A stretch of 64,000 bases of DNA, taken from Saccharomonospora piscinae. GTDB taxonomy: Bacteria > Actinomycetota > Actinomycetes > Mycobacteriales > Pseudonocardiaceae. The stretch covers positions 930,001 through 994,000 of the forward strand of contig NZ_VCEK01000001.1 of the NCBI RefSeq assembly GCF_005862235.1. Reading direction: 5' to 3'. Shown here in pieces: positions 34,073 to 42,869 of the stretch (position 1 is the first letter of the stretch; each line of letters opens with the position of its first letter). A model generated the notes under the pieces. That model ran no database searches. It was not told the origin of the DNA and saw only the letters and a list, made by a program, of their open reading frames with translations. The position numbers were made by a program, and so were the translations under genes.

Positions 34073-34737
34073 GGGGTGCCGCCACGGCCTGCGGCGCGCT
34101 CGCTCTGGTGCTCGGCATGGTCGTGGCGGGACAGCGCGGGCCCTCGGAGGTGGACCGGGTGTTCGAAAGCTGGGTCCACGAGGTCGCGGGCGGGCCCGAG
34201 CTGTGGTCCGTGCTGGTGGCACCGACGGAACCGTGGGCGGTGCTGACGGTGCTCGCCGTGGTCGTCGGCGTCGCCGTGGTCCGGCGCCGCCCCGCCGTGG
34301 CCGCGCTCGCCGTGGCCGCGCCGGCGCTGGCCGTCTCACTCACGACCCTCGCGTTGAAACCGGCGTTCGACCGGTACTACGACGACCACCTCGCCTACCC
34401 CAGCGGGCACACGGTGAGTCTCGTCGCGACGGTGACCGTGGTGGTCCTGGTGTGCGGACCGCGCGGCGCGGTCGCCACGGCGGTCACCGGCGTACTGCTG
34501 ACGGGTGGCGCGGCGGTCGGCATGGCCGGGCTCGGCTACCACTACGTCACCGACGTGGTGGGCGGCGCCGCCACCGCCGTGGCGCTGACCCTCGGTGTCG
34601 CCGTGGCGCTGCGGCGGTGGACGCACCGACGTGCGACGGAGCACCCGGCCGGCCGGCTGGCTCAGCCCGGTGACCCGACGGCCTCACGGGCCAGCGAGGT
34701 CAGCCTGCTCACCGCCCGCAGGTACTTCTTGCGGTAG
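34069..34737 (+). CDS. PAP2-family membrane phosphatase
   Basis: 222 aa from GTG 34069, overlapping the rocD stop. Five or six hydrophobic segments. The three phosphatase motifs are LKPAFDRYYDDHLAYPSGH (C1-C2; the Arg-Pro of C1 is not canonical) and GLGYHYVTDVVGG (C3, with His and Asp). It is probably a lipid-phosphate or undecaprenyl-diphosphate type phosphatase at the membrane. The last 25 codons overlap zapE on the other strand, so the true stop may be used but the tail is unlikely to be structured. Confidence 0.85.
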   Translation: MRGAATACGALALVLGMVVAGQRGPSEVDRVFESWVHEVAGGPELWSVLVAPTEPWAVLTVLAVVVGVAVVRRRPAVAALAVAAPALAVSLTTLALKPAFDRYYDDHLAYPSGHTVSLVATVTVVVLVCGPRGAVATAVTGVLLTGGAAVGMAGLGYHYVTDVVGGAATAVALTLGVAVALRRWTHRRATEHPAGRLAQPGDPTASRASEVSLLTARRYFLR

Positions 34738-35696
34738 CCACCCGCCAGCATCTCGGCGTCGAACAGCTCGTCCAGCGAGCCGCCCGACACCAGCACGGGC
34801 ACCGCACGGTCGTAGAGCCGGTCGGCCAGCGCCACCAGCCGCAGCGCGATGGCCTGATCGCCCGCGGGACGCACGCCTCGCAGGTGTACCGCCGCGGCCC
34901 CGTCCACGAGCCTGCCGTACCGCGACGGGTGCAGCCGGGCCAGGTGCTCGCAGAGCGCGTCGAAGTCGTCGAGCGTCGCGCCCGGCCATCGCCGTGCCGA
35001 CGCGGTGAGTTCCTTATCGCTCACCGGCGGGGGTGGGTCGGGAAGCCCCCGGTGGCGGTAGTCGGGGCCGTCCACGCGCACGACGTCGAAGCGCGCCGAC
35101 AGGGACTGGATCTCGCGCAGGAAGTCCTCGGCCGCGAACCGGCCCTCGCCGAGCTTTCCGGGCAGGGTGTTCGACGTCGCCGCCACGAACACGCCCGCGT
35201 CGGTCAGCTCACGCAGCAACCGGTTGACGAGCATGGTGTCGCCCGGGTCGTCCAGCTCGAACTCGTCGATCGCCAGCAGCCGGTGCCCGGACAGTCGCCG
35301 CACGGCCTCACCGAACCCGAGGGCACCCACCACATGGGTGAGTTCGACGAACGTGCCGTAGGCCTTCGGGCCGGGCACGGCGTGCCAGACGGAGGCCAGC
35401 AGGTGTGTCTTGCCGACCCCGAACCCGCCGTCGAGGTAGAGCCCCTGCCGCTGCGCGGACCGGGACCGGCCGCCGAGGCCCAGCAGGGCACGCCATCCCC
35501 CGCGCCCGGCCGGTTCACCCACCCGCTCGGCGAAGCGCGCGCACGCGCTCACGGCCTCGGCCTGGCTCGGTTCGGCCGGGTTGGGCACGTAGGTGGAGAA
35601 CCGCACGCCGTCGAACCGGGGCGGCGGCACCAGCGTGGAGACGAGCTCGTCGGGGGCGATCTCGGGGTGGCGTGCGGTCAACTGCTCGGTCGGCAT
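34662..35696 (-). CDS. zapE: AFG1/ZapE-type ATPase
   Basis: 344 aa from ATG 35696. Walker A GGFGVGKTHLLASVWH, Walker B HRLLAIDEFELDDPGDTML, then sensor-1-like FVAATSNTLPGKLGEGRF and the family's C-terminal GYRKKYLRAVSRL. In E. coli ZapE binds FtsZ at the septum; the actinobacterial role is not established. As far as I recall, M. tuberculosis has its homologue (Rv2670c) divergent from ribD-like Rv2671, the same arrangement as here. It overlaps the PAP2 tail. Confidence 0.9.
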   Translation of the reverse strand: MPTEQLTARHPEIAPDELVSTLVPPPRFDGVRFSTYVPNPAEPSQAEAVSACARFAERVGEPAGRGGWRALLGLGGRSRSAQRQGLYLDGGFGVGKTHLLASVWHAVPGPKAYGTFVELTHVVGALGFGEAVRRLSGHRLLAIDEFELDDPGDTMLVNRLLRELTDAGVFVAATSNTLPGKLGEGRFAAEDFLREIQSLSARFDVVRVDGPDYRHRGLPDPPPPVSDKELTASARRWPGATLDDFDALCEHLARLHPSRYGRLVDGAAAVHLRGVRPAGDQAIALRLVALADRLYDRAVPVLVSGGSLDELFDAEMLAGGYRKKYLRAVSRLTSLAREAVGSPG

Positions 35697-35752
35697 ACGG
35701 CTCAGCGTATGTGCCGCCCCCGGCATGGCATCGCCGGTCGGGCCGTGTTGTG

Positions 35753-36520
35753 ATGGCGGTCGTGGACCGCCTGCTGCCCGACCCGGCCGGACCGTTGACC
35801 GACGCCCGGCTGGAGCGGCTCTACGACTACCCCGCCGGTCTCACGCGCCCGTTCGTGCAGGTGAACTTCGTGTCCTCGGCCGACGGCGCGGTGTCGGTGG
35901 CGGAACGGTCGGAGGGCCTGTCGCACCCGGCGGACAAGCGCGTGTTCGCGCTCGGCCGCGATCTGGCGGACGTCGTTCTGGTGGGCGCGGGAACCGCGCG
36001 AGCCGAGGGGTACCGCGGGGTGCGGGCGCGCGAGGTGCGCACCGAACGGCGCCGCAGGCTCGGTCTGAGCCCGCTGCCCCCGATCGCCGTCGTGACCGGC
36101 CGCTGCGGCGTGACCCCGGACGACCCCTTCGTCGCCGACACGGCGGTGCCGCCGCTGGTCATCACCACCCGCGAGGCGCCCCAGCAGCGCAAGGCCGCGC
36201 TCACCGGCGCGGGCGTGGACGTCATCGAGGCGGGTACGCACACCGTGGACCCCGCCACGGCGCTGGCCGCGCTCGCCGATCGTGAGCTGCTGCGCGTGGA
36301 CTGCGAGGGCGGCCCGCAGCTGTTCGGGGCGCTCGCCGCGGCCGACCTGGTCGACCAGCTGTGTCTCACCGTCGCACCGCTGCTGGCCGGGGCGGGGGCC
36401 GGGCGGGTCGTCGCGGGCGCGCCGAGCCCGGCACCCCGCTCGCTGCGGTTGGCCTCCGTGCTGCACGAGGACGGTTTCCTGCTGCTCCGCTACCGCAGAG
36501 CGGGTGAGAGCCCCGGGTGA
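35753..36520 (+). CDS. RibD C-terminal-domain reductase (pyrimidine/dihydrofolate reductase-like)
   Basis: 255 aa from ATG 35753, preceded directly by an in-frame GTG. The whole protein is the RibD_C/DHFR-like NADPH domain: RPFVQVNFVSSADGAVSVAERSEGLS, the cofactor loop DVVLVGAGTARAEGYRG, and DCEGGPQLFGALAAADLVDQL. There is no deaminase half. The mycobacterial counterpart (Rv2671) is annotated as RibD, and a folate-reductase side activity has been reported; which reaction this one carries out is open. Confidence 0.87.
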   Translation: MAVVDRLLPDPAGPLTDARLERLYDYPAGLTRPFVQVNFVSSADGAVSVAERSEGLSHPADKRVFALGRDLADVVLVGAGTARAEGYRGVRAREVRTERRRRLGLSPLPPIAVVTGRCGVTPDDPFVADTAVPPLVITTREAPQQRKAALTGAGVDVIEAGTHTVDPATALAALADRELLRVDCEGGPQLFGALAAADLVDQLCLTVAPLLAGAGAGRVVAGAPSPAPRSLRLASVLHEDGFLLLRYRRAGESPG

Positions 36521-36602
36521 GGGCCCGCTCACGTGCGTCTCACCGCGCTCGTGCCACAGTGGAGTGTCGAGGGAAGCTCAGCAGGAAGTGAGGGCTCGTT
36601 CC

Positions 36603-38153
36603 GTGCCGCGCCGTGGTCGTGCTCGCCGCCAGATCGTCCTCGTCGCCGCGCTGACGGGGCTGCTGGCCGCGAGCTGCACGGCGGGACCGTCGACTCGGCC
36701 CGCCGTGGTGCAGAACGACGGCGGGCCCCCGGCTCCCTCCACCACCGAGTCCCCGCGCGAGGTGCCGCTGCCGGAGCTGGCGGAGCCTCGCGGGTCGTCG
36801 ATCGGCTGGGAGGCGTGCGCTCCGGATCTGCTGACCGGCCTCGACCGTGGGCCGGACGCCCCGGCGGTGTCGTGTGCCCGCCTGACGATGTCGCTGGACG
36901 CCCCCGGACTGCCGGGCCTCGGCCTCACCCGGCTGGCGCTGAGCAAGGTCGGCGACGGCCCGATCCCGCTGGTGGTGCTCAACGACGTCGGTGGTGTGCC
37001 GGGAACCCGCCACGCGGTCGAGCTGGCGCGGACGCTGCCCGCGGAGCTGCGCGAGCGGTTCTCCCTGATCGGCGTCGACCGCAGGGGCACCGGAGCGTCG
37101 GACGCGGTGCGCTGCGTGCCGGCCGAGGAACGGGAGGTGCTGCTCGGCCACGACCCCACCACCACGGTCGAACCGATCCTCGACGCGGCGCGGACGGCGG
37201 GACAGCAGTGCGCGATCAACCTGGAGGACGTGCAGACCGCGTACGACAGCTGGCGCACCGCGGGTGATCTGGAGGAACTGCGCGCGCAGCTCGGCGTCGC
37301 GCGGCTCAACATCCTCGCCCGTGGCGACGGCTCCACCCCCGCCGCCTACTACGCGAGCCGGTTCCCGCAGCAGGCCGGACGGATCGTGCTCGACGGCGTT
37401 CCCGACCCGTCCTCCGACGTGCCCGGCGTGCTCGCCGATGTCGCCGAGGGGGCGGAGGCCACACTCGACGCGTTCGCCGAGGACTGCGCCCGGCGGGACT
37501 GCCCGCTGGGCGACGACGCCCGCGCCGCCGTGACCGCGCTCGCGGACGAGGCCGGTGCGACGCCGCTGCGGGTGGACGAGCACCGGATGGGGTCGGCGCT
37601 CGTCCGGCGCGCCGTGGTGGCCGGCCTGGCCGAGCCCGATCGCTGGCCGGAGCTGGCTGAGGCGATCGCGGCGGCGCGCGACGGCGACGGCGAGTCCCTG
37701 TTCGCCTTCGTCCAGCCGTGGCTCACCGACAGCGGTGCGTGGCCCGCCAGGACGGACGGCGCACTCGCCACCCGCTGCAACGACACCGCCACCCGGCTTC
37801 CGGGCGATCAGCTTCGCGAGGTCTCGCGCGAGCTGGGGTCCGAGCACCCCGTGTTCGGCGCCGTCGTCGCCCAGCACCTCGCGTGGTGCGGTCCGTGGCC
37901 CAGCCGCCAGGAAAGCGTCCCGGAACTCGGCTCGTCCGGCGCGCCGCCGATCCTCGTGCTCAGCACCGCGACCGACCCGCTCACCCCCGAACCGGGCACC
38001 GTGCGAGCGGTGGAGCAGATCCCGAGCGCGGTGCGGGTCGCCTGGCAGGGCGTGGGCCACGGAGCGCTCGGGTCCGCCTGTGTCGCCGAGGAGGTCAGCG
38101 ACTTCCTGGTCGAGGGCACCGTGCCCCGCGACGGCACGCTCTGCCCGGCGTGA
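36603..38153 (+). CDS. Secreted S33/TAP-like alpha/beta-hydrolase lipoprotein, Ser nucleophile absent
   Basis: 516 aa from GTG 36603. Signal peptide with lipobox LLAASC. The body matches actinobacterial tripeptidyl-aminopeptidase-like proteins: VLNDVGGVPGTRHAVEL (oxyanion), LIGVDRRGTGASDAV, and the C-terminal TAP domain with the acid in STATDPLTPEPGTV and the His in GVGHGALGSACV. At the nucleophile elbow, where the family has G-x-S-Y-G, this protein reads LNILARGDGSTPAAYY, so the Ser position is Gly. It may be a non-catalytic binding protein. Syntenic with Rv2672. Confidence 0.83.
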   Translation: MPRRGRARRQIVLVAALTGLLAASCTAGPSTRPAVVQNDGGPPAPSTTESPREVPLPELAEPRGSSIGWEACAPDLLTGLDRGPDAPAVSCARLTMSLDAPGLPGLGLTRLALSKVGDGPIPLVVLNDVGGVPGTRHAVELARTLPAELRERFSLIGVDRRGTGASDAVRCVPAEEREVLLGHDPTTTVEPILDAARTAGQQCAINLEDVQTAYDSWRTAGDLEELRAQLGVARLNILARGDGSTPAAYYASRFPQQAGRIVLDGVPDPSSDVPGVLADVAEGAEATLDAFAEDCARRDCPLGDDARAAVTALADEAGATPLRVDEHRMGSALVRRAVVAGLAEPDRWPELAEAIAAARDGDGESLFAFVQPWLTDSGAWPARTDGALATRCNDTATRLPGDQLREVSRELGSEHPVFGAVVAQHLAWCGPWPSRQESVPELGSSGAPPILVLSTATDPLTPEPGTVRAVEQIPSAVRVAWQGVGHGALGSACVAEEVSDFLVEGTVPRDGTLCPA

Positions 38154-38166
38154 CCTGCTACGCCCG

Positions 38167-39051
38167 TCAGCGCAGCAGCAGGGTCGCGACGACGGGCCGG
38201 TGGTCGGAGGCCAGGGTGCCGGGCACGGTCGCGTTGAGCGCCCGCACGGGACCGGCCACGGTCACGTAGTCGATGCGCGAAGCCGGGTCGCCTGCCGGAT
38301 AGGTGTGGCCACCCGCGCGTGAGCCCCACACGTCGCGGACGTGCTCGAACAGCGGTGCCAGCTCGGGCGCGGCGGGCTCGGCGTTGAAGTCACCCAGCAG
38401 CAGCTGCCGCGCGCCGGGGGGATCCTCGGCGAGGATGCCGAGCATGTCGTCCACCTGGGCCGCGCGGACCGAGGGATCGCCCCGGAAGTCGAGGTGGGTG
38501 TCGTAGACGTGGACCGGGGTGCCGCGAACCGACACGACGACCTCGGCGAAGCCCGGCGCGGGCTCGGGAACGGCGTCGGGATCGAGCGTGGACCAGCGCG
38601 TGATGTCGTGGTTGGTGGCCGACAGGATCGGGTGGCGGCTCAGCACCGCCACCCCGTAGCGGCGGCGCTCGTCGCGGCCCGGCGCCGGATCGAGGTCGTA
38701 GATCGGCGCGAAGTACACCGACATCCCGGTGAGCCGGGCCAGTTCCCTGGCCTGGTCGGCGTAGCCGCTGCGGTCGGACCAGTGGACGTCGACCTCCTGG
38801 AGTGCGACGACGTCCACGTCGGCGGCGCGGACGGCGGCGGCCACGCGGCCGAGATCGGCCCGCCCGTCGGTGCCGATGCCGGTGTGGATGTTGTAGCTCA
38901 TCACGCGCAGCGCACGGGGCACGGAGGCCGTGGCCGGTGCGGCGAGCATGGTGGCCAGCAGCGCGGTGACGAGGGCGGCGGACAGGGCGGTCAGCGCCCG
39001 CCGCGGCGGCCGGCGACGAGGCGCGGCGGAGTGCGTACGGTGAGTCGTCAT
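38167..39051 (-). CDS. Secreted endonuclease/exonuclease/phosphatase-family protein
   Basis: 294 aa with a signal peptide (basic start, hydrophobic stretch, cleavage after ATA/PATAS). EEP fold motifs in order: VMSYNIHTGIG, DVVALQEVDVHWS, RYGVAVLSRHPI, VHVYDTHLDF, LLLGDFNAEP, and the closing SDHRPVVATLL. All Mg2+ and catalytic residues appear present. Substrate may be a nucleic acid, a phosphoinositide-like lipid or a phosphosugar; not decidable. Convergent with the S33 gene (13 bp apart). Confidence 0.9.
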   Translation of the reverse strand: MTTHRTHSAAPRRRPPRRALTALSAALVTALLATMLAAPATASVPRALRVMSYNIHTGIGTDGRADLGRVAAAVRAADVDVVALQEVDVHWSDRSGYADQARELARLTGMSVYFAPIYDLDPAPGRDERRRYGVAVLSRHPILSATNHDITRWSTLDPDAVPEPAPGFAEVVVSVRGTPVHVYDTHLDFRGDPSVRAAQVDDMLGILAEDPPGARQLLLGDFNAEPAAPELAPLFEHVRDVWGSRAGGHTYPAGDPASRIDYVTVAGPVRALNATVPGTLASDHRPVVATLLLR

Positions 39052-39117
39052 GCCGGGACACTAGTGCGGTATGCCCGGTCTTGACTGAACCCGGGGCAGA
39101 TGTTTCGCTGACCGTCG

Positions 39118-40389
39118 GTGAACCTTCTGTCGTTGCTCGCAGGCCAGACCAAGCACGACCCGCACGCCATCATCGCGATCGACGCCGATCCCGACCAGCC
39201 GCAGCATGTCAGCCGCGCCGAACTGTGGCGCCGCACGCTGCAGCTGCGCGCCGATCTCGCGACGGCCGGTGTCGGACGCGGTGACGGCGTGCTCGTCGCG
39301 CTGCCCGCGTGGTCCTCGGTACTCGAGTGGCACATCGCGTCCGCCTCGCTCGGCGCTCGCGTCGTCCCGGCCGGTTCCGGCGCGGCGGCCGCCGGGCTCG
39401 CCGACCTGCTGCTGCGCGTCCGGCCGAAAGTCGTCGCGCTGCCCCACCTCGCTCCCCTCGGACGCGACGACGCCCGCCCCGCCCTGCGCGACGCGGTGTC
39501 GCTCGCGCAGGGTGCGCCGCCGCCGACCGTGGCCGTGGTGACGGCCCCGGGCGGGCGGCCTCCGGTCGACCCCTCGCCGTACGACGTCGGCGCAGGGGCG
39601 TGGCTTCCCAGCGCCGCGACGGCGGGGATGCCGATGCCGGACGTGCGGGGCGACGACGAACTCGCCGTGGCGTTCCCGCCCTCCCTGGCGGCGCACCGCG
39701 AGTCGGCCCTCACGCGGCACGCGGAAGCGGTCGCGGCCGCGCTCGGCCTCGGCGACGACGTCCTGCTCTGCGCGACCGGACCGGACCATCCGGCATGGCT
39801 CGGGCTCGCGCTCGCGGCCGTCGCGGGCGGAGGCACCTGCCTGCTCGAACCGGCGCCGTCTCCCCACGCGGTCCTCGACGACGTGACCCGATTCGGTGTC
39901 TCCCACCTCGCGCTCCCCGAGCGGCTCGTGCCGCCGCTGACCGGACCCGGCCGTACACCGGCGACGACCGTGCGCTGGCTCGGCGTCCTCGGCGACACCC
40001 TCCCGGAGGGGACGGCGCGGCAGGCGGAGCAGGCTCTGGGCGCCGTCCTCACCACGGTCTACACCGCACCGGGGTTGCTGTGCCCCGCCGCGCTCTGGCC
40101 CACCGGCGCACCGCTCGCCGACCGGGTGCGACCGGGCGGCGAACCCCTCGGGCACGGCGCCGAAGTGCGGATCGTCGATCCCGCCACCGGCATCCCGCGC
40201 GAACACGGCGAATCGGGCGAAATCCAGCTGCGGGGTTCGATGGCGGCGTGCTCCGTGCTCGACGCTCCGGGCGATCCGGTACCGGGCCGCACGAGCGACG
40301 GCTGGTTCGGAACGGGAGACGCGGGCACGCTCGACAGCGGTGGCGTCCTGCGCCGCACGGGCCGCGTCACCGCCACCACACGGGACTGA
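39118..40389 (+). CDS. Truncated ANL (acyl-CoA-synthetase-like) protein, TIGR03089-like
   Basis: 423 aa from GTG 39118. The N-terminal layout resembles adenylate-forming enzymes: VSRAELWRRTLQLRADLATAGVGRGDGVLVALP, later HGAEVRIVDPATGIPREHGESGEIQLRG and DGWFGTGDAGTLDSGGVLRRTGR (in pieces; A7-A8-like). However, the ATP-binding A3 P-loop (S-G-T-T-G-x-P-K) is missing between LAVAFPPSLAAHRES and the next helix, and the C-terminal lid domain with the catalytic Lys is absent. I think this is the actinobacterial TIGR03089 family, unchecked. It is probably not a normal ligase. Confidence 0.75.
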   Translation: MNLLSLLAGQTKHDPHAIIAIDADPDQPQHVSRAELWRRTLQLRADLATAGVGRGDGVLVALPAWSSVLEWHIASASLGARVVPAGSGAAAAGLADLLLRVRPKVVALPHLAPLGRDDARPALRDAVSLAQGAPPPTVAVVTAPGGRPPVDPSPYDVGAGAWLPSAATAGMPMPDVRGDDELAVAFPPSLAAHRESALTRHAEAVAAALGLGDDVLLCATGPDHPAWLGLALAAVAGGGTCLLEPAPSPHAVLDDVTRFGVSHLALPERLVPPLTGPGRTPATTVRWLGVLGDTLPEGTARQAEQALGAVLTTVYTAPGLLCPAALWPTGAPLADRVRPGGEPLGHGAEVRIVDPATGIPREHGESGEIQLRGSMAACSVLDAPGDPVPGRTSDGWFGTGDAGTLDSGGVLRRTGRVTATTRD

Positions 40390-40479
40390 CACCGCCACGC
40401 ACCCAAGCGTTCTCCGGTGCGGTCGGTGGCGCGTCGCGCCCGTCGCCCGGCCCGCCCGCCGTCGGCTACGGTGGACACC

Positions 40480-41151
40480 GTGCGAACGCGGGCCAGGATC
40501 GTCGTGGGGCTCGCCGTCCTCGTCGTCGTGGCCGCCGTCGCCGCCGCGCTGCTGCCGGTCCCCGGACCCGCCGAGTTGCGCGCGTGGGCGGACGGTCTGG
40601 GCATGGCGGGGGTCGCGGCGTTCGTCGCCGCCTACGTCCTGCTCACCGCCGCACCGTTTCCCCGCACCGTGTTCAACCTCGCCGCTGGCCTGCTGTTCGG
40701 CGAGTTCGTCGGGATCGCGGTCGCGGTGCTCGCCACCGCGCTGTCGGGCCTGCTCGGTTTCCTCCTCGCCCGCGCGCTGGGCCGCGACGTGGTGCTGCGG
40801 CACCTGCACCGCGCGCCGGTACGGGTGGTCAACGACCGGCTCCGGCGTGGCGGCACGCTCGCCGTCGCCTCCCTGCGCCTCATCCCGGTCATCCCGTTCG
40901 CTCCGCTGAGCTACCTGTGCGGGGTCTCGTGGCTCACGTTGCGGCCCTACCTCGTGGGCACGGCGCTCGGCAGCCTTCCGGGTACGGTGGCCGTCGTGGT
41001 GCTCGGCGACGCGCTCACCGGGACCACACCACCCGCGCTGATCGCCTGCTACGCCACGTTCGCGTTGCTCGGTGCACTGGGACTGTGGCGTGCCGTGCGG
41101 TCGGCGGCACCGGAAACCCTTGTGGTCGTGGAGGATTCGCGGACGCGATGA
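40480..41151 (+). CDS. TVP38/TMEM64 (DedA-superfamily) membrane protein
   Basis: About 223 aa. Five to six hydrophobic segments; the VTT-domain motifs are FPRTVFNLAAGLLFGEFVGIAVAV and SLRLIPVIPFAPLSYLCGVSWLTLRPYLVGTALGSLPGT (in pieces), including the re-entrant G-x-x-F/L-F-G and R-x-x-P-x-x-P-F. Relatives include lipid scramblase-like and DedA proteins. GTG 40480 is chosen because TACGGT lies about 8 bp before it, fitting a leaderless promoter; GTG 40471 and ATG 40417 are alternatives. Confidence 0.85.
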   Translation: MRTRARIVVGLAVLVVVAAVAAALLPVPGPAELRAWADGLGMAGVAAFVAAYVLLTAAPFPRTVFNLAAGLLFGEFVGIAVAVLATALSGLLGFLLARALGRDVVLRHLHRAPVRVVNDRLRRGGTLAVASLRLIPVIPFAPLSYLCGVSWLTLRPYLVGTALGSLPGTVAVVVLGDALTGTTPPALIACYATFALLGALGLWRAVRSAAPETLVVVEDSRTR

Positions 41152-41278
41152 CGCGCCCCGCCCGGCGGTTGACGTCGGGTCCGGGGGCAGGGCCGCTACA
41201 CTCGACCGAGTGTGCGGACGGGGTCGCCGCACCCGGAGCCGAGTTCACGATCGCGGAACGTAACCGAGGAGTAGTGCC

Positions 41279-42823
41279 ATCAACACCGGTCAATTGATCG
41301 CAGGTCACTATCGCCTCGTCGAGCACATCGGAAGCGGTGCCATGGGCATCGTGTGGCGTGCGGTCGACGAGCGCCTCGAACGCTCCGTCGCCGTCAAACA
41401 GATCATCGCGCAGCCCGGGCTTTCCGACGCCGAGCGCGACACGATGCGGCAGCGGGCGATGCGGGAGGCACGCAACGCGGCCCGGTTCCAGCATCCCAAC
41501 GCGGTCGTGGTCTTCGACATCGCCGAGCACGACGGCGATCCGTGCCTGGTGATGGAGTACGTCCCGTCGCGCAGTCTGTCCGCGATCCTCACCGAGCACG
41601 AGACGATGCCCGTGCCCGAAGTCGCCCGTATCGGGGAGCAGGTGGCCTCGGCGCTCATCGCCGCCCACCGCGCCGGAATCGTGCACCGCGACATCAAACC
41701 GGGCAATATCCTCATCGACGACAGCGGTGTCTGCAAGATCACTGACTTCGGTATCTCGCGGGCCACGGGCGACCTCACGCTCACGCAGACGGGACTGATC
41801 GGGGGCACTCCCGCCTACCTCGCTCCCGAGCTGGCGCGGGGCGCCGACCCGAAGCCCAGCTCCGACGTGTTCGCGCTGGGCGCGACGCTCTACCACGCCA
41901 TCGAGGGCCTGCCGCCCTACGGCGACAACACCAACCAGCTGGCCCTGCTCTACGCGGCGGCCAGCGGCAAGATCAACCCGCCTGCCCAGGCGGGCCAGGC
42001 CACGGCGTTGCTGATGCGCCTGCTCAGTGCCGAGCCCGACGACCGGCCCAGCATGACGGAGGCCCGCGACACGCTCGCCGCTCTGGCGCTCGGGAAGGCC
42101 AAACCCGCGGCGGCCGTCGGTGCGGTGGGCGCCGCCCCACCCGCGCCCAAGGAGCAGACGCGCGAACTCGGCGCCTCCGCCGCGAGCCCGGCCGCACCGC
42201 CGCCGTGGCGGCGCGACGCCGCGCCCGAGCAGGCCGCCGCGCCCCGGGCCGCGAATCCCTACCCACCGACCTCGAACGCCACGACCACGGGTGGGACCGC
42301 CGGGCCCGACGGACGCAAGAACCTGCTGTTCGGCGCCCTGGCCGCGGTCGTGCTCCTCGCGGCGGCGGCGCTGGTCATCTCTTTGTCCAGTGGCGGAGAC
42401 GAGAACCCGAACGCCGGAGGGGGCCCGAGCCCGTCGCCCAGCGCGCCCCCGCCCAGTTCCGAGAACCCGGCACCCACGACCGCGGTCAACAGCGGTGGCC
42501 CCGTCGGCTGGGGCGAGGCTGGCCAGCTGCTGATCGACTACTACACCGATCCCGGTGACGAGTGGGACATGCTCGCGCCCCAGATCCAGGCGCAGTGGGC
42601 CGGTGAGGACGCCTACGAGCAGTACTGGGAGCCGAAGGACGTGCAGTACGCGCGGGGCGCCGAAGCGTACAAGCGCGCCAACAACGACGACGGCTCGGTG
42701 GACATCCGGGTCACCGTCGTGCTCGGGGGCACCGAACAGCCGATGTTCGTGCGTGTCATCCGGTCCGGCGACGACCTGCTGATCGCCAGCGACCCCCGGC
42801 TGGAGAACAATCAGCAGCTCTGA
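41279..42823 (+). CDS. Ser/Thr protein kinase, membrane anchored
   Basis: About 510 aa. A cytoplasmic kinase domain (TGQLIAGHYRLVEHIGSGAMG; catalytic Lys in SVAVKQII; HRDIKPGNIL; DFG in ITDFGIS; APE in YLAPELARG), then a Pro/Ala-rich linker, one TM helix (LLFGALAAVVLLAAAALVISL) and an external domain of about 130 residues (GWGEAGQLLIDYYTDPGDEWDML...). No PASTA repeats. The first ordinary start is TTG 41294, but the family begins at TGQLI, and GAGGAG is correctly spaced (7 nt) only for the ATC codon at 41279. I use that start provisionally. Confidence 0.9.
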   Translation: MNTGQLIAGHYRLVEHIGSGAMGIVWRAVDERLERSVAVKQIIAQPGLSDAERDTMRQRAMREARNAARFQHPNAVVVFDIAEHDGDPCLVMEYVPSRSLSAILTEHETMPVPEVARIGEQVASALIAAHRAGIVHRDIKPGNILIDDSGVCKITDFGISRATGDLTLTQTGLIGGTPAYLAPELARGADPKPSSDVFALGATLYHAIEGLPPYGDNTNQLALLYAAASGKINPPAQAGQATALLMRLLSAEPDDRPSMTEARDTLAALALGKAKPAAAVGAVGAAPPAPKEQTRELGASAASPAAPPPWRRDAAPEQAAAPRAANPYPPTSNATTTGGTAGPDGRKNLLFGALAAVVLLAAAALVISLSSGGDENPNAGGGPSPSPSAPPPSSENPAPTTAVNSGGPVGWGEAGQLLIDYYTDPGDEWDMLAPQIQAQWAGEDAYEQYWEPKDVQYARGAEAYKRANNDDGSVDIRVTVVLGGTEQPMFVRVIRSGDDLLIASDPRLENNQQL

Positions 42824-42869
42824 CGCTCGTCACGTGGGAGGAGCCCGCCACGTGGCTTACCGTGGAGAT

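Noticed and set aside
30566-34339. A 1257-codon minus-strand frame with a Pro/Arg-rich N-terminal half
   Set aside because: The real peptidase starts at GTG 32662; the upstream part is antisense to rocD and has no protein character.
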